Below, one piece after another: positions 57,296 to 64,000 of a DNA stretch of 64,000 nt. The DNA is from Gonocerus acuteangulatus (Eukaryota; Arthropoda; Insecta; Hemiptera; Coreidae). The notes under the pieces are model-generated. The model was given only the letters and a program-made list of their open reading frames with translations, ran no database searches and had not been told where the DNA came from. The stretch spans positions 99,928,643 through 99,992,642 of the forward strand of contig OX328125.1 of assembly GCA_946811695.1 (NCBI GenBank), read 5' to 3'. The translations under genes and the position numbers were made by a program. The stretch's first letter is position 1. Each line of letters opens with the position of its first letter.

Positions 57296-57660
57296 CGCCT
57301 ACTTTCTGCACCTAGAAAAGCAAAACTAAATTATAAACCAAAGCAGTAGTATTAAAATACAATTACGCAAATCTGTAACTGTTCACAGTTTCAAAACCGT
57401 GGCCTCCAAACTGTGAGTGCTAGACGATTTTTGCCTAGCCTATGACACTCCCGGATCAAGACTTACAAATGTGGCAAGTATGATCAAAATTGGTCAAACG
57501 GTGTAGAATTGTATGAGGCACAGATGGTCTGGCAAAGAGCTGACAAACTATTTTGACCCAGCCTATGACACTCCCCGTATCAAGACTTACAAGTGTGGCA
57601 AGCTTGGTCAAACGGTGTGGATTTGTATAATGAACAAACATACAGACAGACAAACAGCTA
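57296..57660 (-). mobile_element. Helitron family F fragment
   Basis: Internal F sequence on the minus strand (TTTCTGCACCTAGAAAAGC, AAACGGTGTGGATTTGTATA) without either terminus; two to three minisatellite units. Confidence 0.7.
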
Positions 57661-57914
57661 TTTTTTAAAATATAGATGGGTTCTCTATGGTGTCAGAAAA
57701 CCATATTAAACCTCTTATGTCCTGCTGTTTTTCTTTTATGACTGTCCTGTCGAGTCCAAGCATAAAACTGTGCGTGACTTTGCACGCTCATCAAATATAT
57801 TTCAATTGAAATTGTATATACTCCGTGAGCTAAATGTGGTTTACGAGCCTAGTGAGACGTCCCAGTGTCTCGCTTTGTGAACCACATGTGGTTCACTGGA
57901 CAGGTAACGTGGTA
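57661..57914. other. Spacer
   Basis: AACCACATGTGGTTCA near 57875 is a short palindrome; no gene. Confidence 0.35.
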
Positions 57915-58010
57915 TAAGGGGTGGGGTTAACTCAGTGGTACAGCACACTGCTATGTTCTATTTATGTTCTGGAGGACCTTAGTCCAAAACTCGGGATCTA
58001 GCAGATAGGA
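57915..58010 (+). mobile_element. SINE family M head
   Basis: GGGGTGGGGTTAACTCAGTG GTACAGCAC and GGACCTTAGTCCAAAACTCG: A-box and decayed B-box of the M head only. Confidence 0.7.
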
Positions 58011-58029
58011 TTGAAAGAAAAATAATTAA

Positions 58030-58790
58030 TTCTAAAATGATAAAAGTTGCTTCAATTGGCCTCTTTTTTCAGAAATCGCGCAACGCTCGCCTCTGGTCAT
58101 TTTATAAGCATGTCTGGTCCTTGGCAGCGTGTGACACATGGTGTTTTGTCAACTGGATGGTTTAATTCAAATTGTTTTCATAATCTCCTGTGGAGTGATA
58201 TTACAAAGGCACTCCTCGAAGCAATGCCACTTGTAGAAGAACTATGATGGGAAATGGACGGGAGTCCAGCTATAACGAACTGGCTGAATCAACATTATCC
58301 AGGAATATGGATTGGTTAGTTTGTTTCTGTGCATTGGCCCCGATTTGACGTCGCTTGATTTTTATGTTTGGGGTTGGCTTATGTCGGAGGTGTACAAAGT
58401 ACCCATTTAGGACAAAAACCACCTGATAGCAAGGATTTGCCAATCATTTGTGCAAAAGAGAGCTAACCATGATGAGATTGGAAGGACTACATCTGCAGTG
58501 ATGGCAAGATGTTGTCATCGTCCTGAGTGAGCTGGACAACCGTCCATTTGCCATCATAATTCATTATCAAGTGGCATTGCTTTGAGGAGTGCCATACTTA
58601 AAACATTTTGAAATACATCATAAAAATCATTCGAATTTGACCATCCAGTTGGAAAATCGGCATATATTATATGCTGCCAAAGATACATTATTATATGACC
58701 AGAGGTGAGAGTTGAGTATATTCTGAAAAGAGGAGGCCAATTTTGTGCGTGTTTAACTGCGTTAAACATAGGACTATTAATGTCGGGCTA
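58030..58790 (+). pseudogene. Tc1/mariner-type transposase remnant flanked by diverged inverted repeats
   Basis: 58290-58450 can be read in broken frames as ...VHWP, TSLDFYVWGWLMSEVYKVP, DKNHLIARI, the third-Asp block and C-terminus of a mariner-family transposase. On both sides lie inverted copies of a roughly 210-bp sequence (58030-58250 and 58554-58785), giving mirror ORFs ending KALLEAMPL and MALLKAMPL. Heavily decayed. Confidence 0.6.
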
Positions 58791-58792
58791 TC

Positions 58793-58902
58793 TACAGGTT
58801 GCCAACCATTTATAATGCCAACAGCCAAGATTCAGGTCCACGCCCGATGTTGCTTAACTTCGGTGATCAACGGAAACATGAAACGTGGCTATGCCTTTTG
58901 GT
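58793..58902 (-). mobile_element. 5S-headed SINE fragment
   Basis: On the minus strand GGCATAGCCACGTTTCATG, TTGATCACCGAAGTTAAGC, AACATCGGGCGTGGACC and TTGGCTGTTGGCATTATAAA, aligning with the SINE at 9356 but without its 3' tail. Confidence 0.75.
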
Positions 58903-58917
58903 GAGCAGGCCATATTT

Positions 58918-59082
58918 TATTTTATTTATTTATTTTTTACGGCGCTTCGACAACTAGGCCATTGGCGCCGACATCCAGGTTGCAGCTAGGAATTCTCCCA
59001 ACGAGCCATGGGAATCGAACCCACCATCTCCCGCTTATGAATCTAAGGCGCTAGCCACTAGACCACGGGAGACCCTAACAGG
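58918..59082 (-). mobile_element. tRNA-headed SINE family K
   Basis: Minus strand GGTCTCCCGTGGTCTAGTGG CTAGCGCC (A box), GGTGGGTTCGATTCCCATGG (B box), tail GGCGCCAATGGCCTAGTTG then AAGCGCCGTAAAAAATA. A CAGGCCA flank lies on both sides, a possible short target duplication. Confidence 0.82.
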
Positions 59083-59544
59083 CCAATTGTAGCAACTTTT
59101 GTAATTTTCGAAGTAATTCTTTACTCACACACAAAAAAAAAAATCTTTACTTTTTTATTCAAATTTAATGTAAGGGTTTCTGTTTTTTGGAAGGGGCTTT
59201 TTATTAATAACAATTTTTTGAACAGTTATTGCTGTTTCTATCAATGAAAGAGCATTAGCCTTAAAACAAATTTATTGCTGCTTTCAAGAAATAATCGACA
59301 ATCAGAGAATATTGGGGGTTTTCTACAGAAAACACGGATGTTTCGAAATAACCTTTGGAACGGCATATGTCTGGAACGAAAACAGGTAGAAACGCGAAGT
59401 TGGCGGCATTTAACTACATTTTTGGTCTAGTTACACCCTGAATATCCGGAAATACCAAGAAATGTGAACTTTTTTTTAACTTACATTCACTCTAAAATTT
59501 TGGACTGAGTAGGACATTTCGACGTTTCACATTCATTGATTTAA
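59083..59544. other. Unassigned AT-rich stretch
   Basis: Nothing recognised. Confidence 0.4.
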
Positions 59545-59554
59545 CGTTATAGGC

Positions 59555-59559
<5 letters not shown>

Positions 59560-59639
<80 letters not shown>

Positions 59640-59801
59640 GGCGCATCTACATCTAGGTCATTAGCGCCGACATCCAGGGTGCAGCGAGGAATTTTACCAG
59701 CGAGCCGTGGGATGATAAAATTCCTGCTGGAGGTTGGGAATCGAACCCACCATCTCCCGCTTATGAATCCAAGGCGCTAGCCATTAGACCACGGGAGACC
59801 C
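59560..59801 (-). mobile_element. tRNA-headed SINE family K, full length with 15-bp target duplication
   Basis: CGTTATAGGCGTTTT occurs at 59545-59559 and again at 59802-59816. Between them, on the minus strand, lie the K head (GGTCTCCCGTGGTCTAATGG, GGTTCGATTCCC), the tail GGCGCTAATGACCTAGATG and GCGCCGTAAAA, and a very long poly-A (poly-T 59557-59637 on plus, about 80 nt). The long tail and perfect duplication point to a recent insertion. Confidence 0.92.
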
Positions 59802-59816
59802 CGTTATAGGCGTTTT

Positions 59817-60205
59817 GATTACATTTGGAGTACAGTAACATCAGGAAAACATGTATTAACAGACATGAACAGTTTTGAGATGTTATATTGTTTTGAAATA
59901 GCTCGAAAACGTGGGGTGGGGTCCTTTTGAAGGCTACCAAATTTTCAACAACTAGTTCTCTTGCAATTCCTTTAATGTTTATGGAGGAAAACCCTTTTCA
60001 AATTGGGAGACATTTATAATTGACGGACTTGCAGCAATAAGGAGGCGGCTCCATTTTTGGGGATTTTTCACTTTCATGGCCCCTATTTTCTGGTACAATA
60101 AGGAAGCAGCTCTGGTCACTTCAATAGTGGAATCACAGCAACTAAACCACTGTGTGACGTCCATTATTGACTTTCCATCAGCGTACAGCCAACCTCTGCT
60201 ATTTA
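59817..60205. other. Unassigned spacer
   Basis: Nothing recognised. Confidence 0.4.
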
Positions 60206-61297
60206 AAGTCCGTCACGCAGGAGCTGCATAACTAAGCACTTTCCTCAGAATTTGGGTAGTGTAGACTGCTTTCCAGAACAATTTGCTTAAAATATCCTAC
60301 ATAAATAAAATAAAAACGTGAATAGTTCTCATTTTGTAATGAGTAACTGATCAACTACGTAATAAATACAAAAATCCTCATATTATCGTATTTTGATCTA
60401 ACGCAGGAACAGGATACAGTCACTCTAGTGGTAGAAAGCGCTCCTTGCGGCGGCTTTGTGAACCTACGTCTGCCGGCTTTTCTATTCAAATATATTACAA
60501 ATTAAACCCCCGCTTTCCGATTGACCGATTCAGCTCATTTTTACAACACTTCTTTCTCATGAGTTAACCACGATGTATACCGCGTTTCGTTACAATACAG
60601 CAGAAATTACGACCGGTATGAGTATATTAGGAATTTGGGTCCGGAGTAAACCCCCCCTTCTAATGAACCGATTTAGTTTATTTTTACAACACATATTTAC
60701 CTGTAGATTACCACTACGAATACCGAGTTTCGTCGAAATATACCAAAAGTCACGGCTGGTAGTGGCGAATTGGTTTTGTGGGTTCGGAGTAAACCCCCCC
60801 TCCTAATGAACCGATTTCGTTTATTTTTACAACACATATTTACCTGTGGATTAGCACTACGAATACCGAGTTTCGTCAAAATATACCTAAAATCACGGCT
60901 GGTAGTGGCGAATTGGTATTGTGGGTCCAGAGTAAACCCCCCCTCCTAATGAACCGATTTAGTTCATTTTTATATCTCACTTTTCTCTCTATATTACCAC
61001 TATGAATGCCAAGTTTCGTTGAAATATAACCAATATTATGGCTGGCATAGTCAAATAAGTGTTTTGGGTCCCCCTTCCGGTGGACCGACTTTGGTGGTTA
61101 ACGGACTCGTTCAATCGTTTGCTAATTGAATGTGTTAACAGACACATACATATATATATATAGATATATATAAATTTTAACGGGGGTCATTTTCGGTGTC
61201 TACTAGGTAGGATCGATAAAGATTTGAAGAAATTTTTCAAAAATTCCGTCATGAGTCCAACCTCAATAGCTACTTTCCTTCGGAGGAAAGTGCTAAA
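60206..61297 (-). mobile_element. HINE-like element A, copy 4
   Basis: Minus orientation: AAGTCCGTCACGCAGGAGCT GCATAACTAAGCACTTTCC at 60206 (3' end) and CTTCGGAGGAAAGTGCTAA at 61296 (5' end). Four internal repeats with C-runs; only a short TA tract (61149-61170). ORFs across it reflect the internal repeats. Confidence 0.78.
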
Positions 61298-61923
61298 AGC
61301 TGAGAAATGCAATGTGTTAATGACCCTTGCACACAAATATGTGGAAAAAAATGAGTTCTACTATGCATTAAAATATGTAGCTTCTTCAGCTACACTGAAG
61401 ATGATGATTTGACAGAAACATAGCAGAAGACGACTGAATTTTTCATTAATTGATTTTTTTTTTTTTGTATTTTACAATCTTTTGTATTTTCATATGAGTT
61501 TCCTAAATTAAAATATAGCCCTAAAATTTGTCCTTCCAACTCGAAAAAATTCAAATTTTGGTTTCTAAAATTTCTAGCTCACAAATATTAAGATTTACAT
61601 ATGTTAGGATTTATGTTTAATCGTGGTATATAATTTTATTTCATTTTTTCTCACAAATATGTAAAACAATATGTTTTAAAGTAAAAAGAATATAACTTAA
61701 TGCAGGGGGAATGGGAATAACTGTGGAATTATTTAAAAATAAAAAGGCTATCTAAATACTACCATATACTCGTAAGTGTGGACATTAGAGGACTAAAAGT
61801 CATATGAATCAATGAATTGAACATTGCCAAATAATTACATCAAATTTACAGTATATATAGTATGCTCGAAACTTTCATTGACTAAAAAACTACTTATATA
61901 CCATACTCCGACCAATATGGATT
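61298..61923. other. Unassigned AT-rich stretch
   Basis: Nothing recognised. Confidence 0.4.
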
Positions 61924-62200
61924 TATGGACTAGAACTCTGGGATTCCAATAGACCTTCCAATTCCTACAGAATAGAAACGATGCAATTCAAAATCCTTCG
62001 AAAAATATCCAATGCTCCTTACTACATCTCATACCACACCCAGCATAATGACTTCAATATTGCCTTTATCCAATCCCTGGTCAGTCTATCAGAAGTTCTA
62101 TCCCAATCTCCCTGGCCATCCAAATCCTTTGCATAAACTCTCTATCCTCGGTTCACAATCTACAAAATCCTCACAGAAGACTGAAGCGGAGGTGGCCTAG
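61924..62200 (+). pseudogene. Non-LTR (jockey-like) RT C-terminal fragment
   Basis: YGLELWDSNRPSNSYRIETM then QFKILRKISNAPYYISYHTQ and HNDFNIAFIQSLVSLS, then a frameshift to YQKFYPNLPGHPNPL. It is homologous to 4-380 (RIVNAPYFLSN...HNDLNIPFL...HPNP), but a diverged copy. Truncated on both sides. Confidence 0.75.
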
Positions 62201-62242
62201 AGACAATTTGCATTAACATGCCATCTGTAGAGAGGAAAATGC

Positions 62243-62415
<173 letters not shown>

Positions 62416-62644
62416 ATATATAGTTTAGTTTTAATTTTCTTGTAAAATGTATTAGTCTAGTGGGTTATGTAATTTCAGATATTCCCACATCATGCCTCAC
62501 AAAAACATTGTAAGGTAATATTACTGGAAATTGGTATAACATATCGTTGTAATTATAAATAAATAAAAAGTACATACACATACAGTGATAAATTGATAAA
62601 TACCAAGCAAAAAAGATCAGCTCTCTAGTAACAATGAAAATAAA

Positions 62645-62762
62645 TTAATAAAAAATAATAAAATTAAAATAATCTCAAACTTTGCTCCAACTGGGTAAAA
62701 TATAATATAATTTTTCCTGTTGGAGCAAAGTTTGAGATTATTTCAATTTTGTTATTATTATT
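62645..62762. mobile_element. Hairpin element
   Basis: AATAATCTCAAACTTTGCTC CAAC is mirrored by GTTGGAGCAAAGTTTGAGAT TATT around an AT loop; the A/T flanks extend the pairing. Confidence 0.7.
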
Positions 62763-62782
62763 ATATTATAAGATAATATAAC

Positions 62783-63000
62783 ATGGAGGCCCGGTAGTCA
62801 TGAGTGTAAGGTGTGAGCACTTAGCACTCCGTGCCAAGGGTAGTGGGTTCAATTCCCACTATTGGGCGGTGGTTTTTCTTTAAAAAAAGGAAAAGGCATC
62901 TTACCCATCCTGGCTAGAAGAGGGTGTTAACCTATAGATAACTCGTCCTAAAATTCCTAGTTAATAATATTGGACATTAAAATTTAAATAATAAATAATA
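62783..63000 (+). mobile_element. tRNA-headed SINE family L, second copy
   Basis: GGAGGCCCGGTAGTCATGAG, B-box-like GTGGGTTCAATTCCCAC, body GGCATCTTACCCATCCTGGC, end TTAATAATATTGGACATTAA with AATAATAATA tail. It aligns with 45425-45630. Confidence 0.82.
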
Positions 63001-63050
63001 ATATAAATCAAAACATACTATGATTATACTAATTAGTTCTTTTATAATTT

Positions 63051-63053
63051 ATA

Positions 63054-63112
<59 letters not shown>
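63051..63112. repeat. (TA)n microsatellite
   Basis: Pure TA tract about 215 bp upstream of the receptor exon. Confidence 0.95.
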
Positions 63113-63116
<4 letters not shown>

Positions 63117-63326
63117 CTAATGTGGGAGATGAGGATATCACATTAAATTCAGAAGGTCTGAGGATATCGAAGAAAGTATGAATAGGCATGGGAGGACAAG
63201 ATTGATTAAATCTTGTTTACATTAATGTTGGCTTGCGATTGGATTGATTTCACATTTATATATTAAACTTTGAGGAGTCCTCGATAAATGTAGTGATTGC
63301 GAGGACTTCGAGCAAGGGACTATAGG
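63113..63326 (+). promoter_or_regulatory. Putative upstream region of the receptor gene
   Basis: Non-repetitive. A TATA-like TTTATATATTAAAC lies at about 63256-63270, roughly 60 bp before the proposed ATG. No further support. Confidence 0.25.
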
Positions 63327-64000
63327 ATGGAGCACATCCCAAGACAAGGGAGTGTCGACAAGAAAAACAAGTTTACCACAAGTCTAAGCCACTGTTCTTC
63401 CATATTCTTAATTAGCAGGCTGCTTGGTCTCTTTCCGGTCACATTATGTAATATACCAAGAACATCAATTTACCAGTCACTTGTAATGACATCGCTTTTC
63501 CTGGGGTTCAACATTTATATAAAATGTTTCACCGCACCAATGTTCATATCATTGTTGGACTCTACTTTGTTCTATACGGGGCGTATACTCCTCGATAATG
63601 CGTGCATTCTCGCACATTGTGCAGCATTTATTTTCAAGAAAGAAGCATTCATCATGATATTAGCACGATTGTATGCGCCCAGTGGGAGTCTGTTCGTTGT
63701 TTCAAGTGTTAGCATAAGAATTTGGCACACGATTGGCCTATTGAACACAACAGCTATTTACGTTTCACTTATCATTTTCTTAAATAGCATGCATTTTAAA
63801 AATTCTGCTCTGTCCACTGTCGCTGCAGTTCTTCCATTCATTTTCACACATTTTATCATTATGCAGCTGATCTTTTTTCTGGAATATTTCAGGGGCAAGA
63901 TGAAGGAATTCACTCAAAACATGCCCGACTCCAAAAATCAATTGCTTAATATCATAGACGAACACTGGAATCTACTACGTTTGTTCGACAATGTAAATGA
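63327..64000 (+). CDS. Gustatory-receptor-like 7TM protein (7tm_7), N-terminal part, runs off window
   Basis: The frame is open from 63297 to the window end. The first Met (63327) starts MEHIPRQGSVDKKNKF, which is hydrophilic; about 224 codons are visible. It continues SIFLISRLLGLFPVTL (residues about 26-40, the 'RLLGLFP' type N-terminal block of insect gustatory receptors), then hydrophobic segments at about residues 50-66, 72-89, 121-130, 136-152 and 161-185, separated by charged loops (FKKEAF, YFRGKMKEF), and a loop ending DEHWNLLRLFDNVN near the edge. Insect Grs are ligand-gated cation channels of sensory neurons with inverted 7TM topology; the diagnostic C-terminal TYhhhhhQF motif would lie beyond the window. 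Base composition is richer than the surroundings and no stop or frameshift is seen. An odorant receptor or a non-chemosensory 7TM protein is a less likely alternative. The subfamily (sugar, CO2, bitter) is not assigned. Confidence 0.72.
   Translation, partial: MEHIPRQGSVDKKNKFTTSLSHCSSIFLISRLLGLFPVTLCNIPRTSIYQSLVMTSLFLGFNIYIKCFTAPMFISLLDSTLFYTGRILLDNACILAHCAAFIFKKEAFIMILARLYAPSGSLFVVSSVSIRIWHTIGLLNTTAIYVSLIIFLNSMHFKNSALSTVAAVLPFIFTHFIIMQLIFFLEYFRGKMKEFTQNMPDSKNQLLNIIDEHWNLLRLFDNVN

Noticed and set aside
63780..63965. Minus-strand 61-codon ORF
   Set aside because: Antisense to the receptor exon, which has an open frame of more than 220 codons and hydrophobic segments.

Overview
This is a repeat-rich, AT-rich window of animal nuclear DNA, almost certainly from an insect. 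Three things point there: a 7-transmembrane gustatory-receptor-type exon that runs off the right edge (63327-64000), an ABCG1/4-type transporter fragment (14688-15015), and the transposon content (DUF4817-type Tc1/mariner, Merlin, RLE-type non-LTR retroelement, 5S- and tRNA-headed SINEs, Helitrons). There are no operons and no bacterial gene organisation. I cannot fix the insect order. The only stretch that looks like an intact host gene is the receptor exon; a 168-codon ORF at 11904-12410 is unrecognised. Nearly everything else is a mobile element or its debris.

Layout: 1-380 non-LTR RT tail; 1.1-5.4 kb foldbacks between (TA)n tracts and Helitrons of one family (F); 6.4-7.4 kb a MITE and a palindrome with hammerhead-like arms; 8.3-8.8 kb broken Merlin transposase; 9.4 kb 5S-headed SINE; 9.8-10.8 kb Helitron F; 10.9-11.75 kb a 26-bp minisatellite next to an RNase H fragment; 13.2 kb palindromic element; 14.5-16.4 kb a Helentron/HINE-like element carrying the ABCG fragment; 16.9-21.6 kb two copies of a TIR element (I) and two HINE-like elements (A); 22.4-29.7 kb a mariner element whose transposase is split by a 5.95-kb TIR element that itself contains an RLE-type RT and another HINE-like element (B); 30-33 kb Helitron and copia debris; 33.2-36.5 kb a direct tandem duplication whose two copies carry different insertions; 36.6-39.4 kb three Helitrons joined head to tail; 40.1-43.1 kb two hAT-type MITEs; 43.8-46.3 kb a LINE end and SINEs; 47-50.7 kb a TIR element, HINE-A and a SINE; 51.6-55.7 kb a tandem duplication, a GC-rich island, HINE-B, a 56-bp minisatellite and a hammerhead-bearing palindrome; 56.6-59.8 kb a palindrome made of two Helitron 3' ends, mariner debris and SINEs; 60.2-61.3 kb HINE-A; 61.9-63.1 kb a LINE fragment, a long (TA)n and a SINE; then the receptor exon.

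The recurring theme is a set of short inverted-repeat elements whose arms contain the hammerhead ribozyme core (CUGANGA, one free base, stem II, GAAA, then a short linker that is self-complementary in several copies). In other genomes such minimal hammerheads are carried by Penelope-like retroelements. At least nine arms in five sequence families occur here. A second theme is nested insertion that can be read base by base: target duplications, a coding frame restored when the inserted element is removed, and paralogous empty sites. Base composition and homologies were judged by eye; no search or folding was run.
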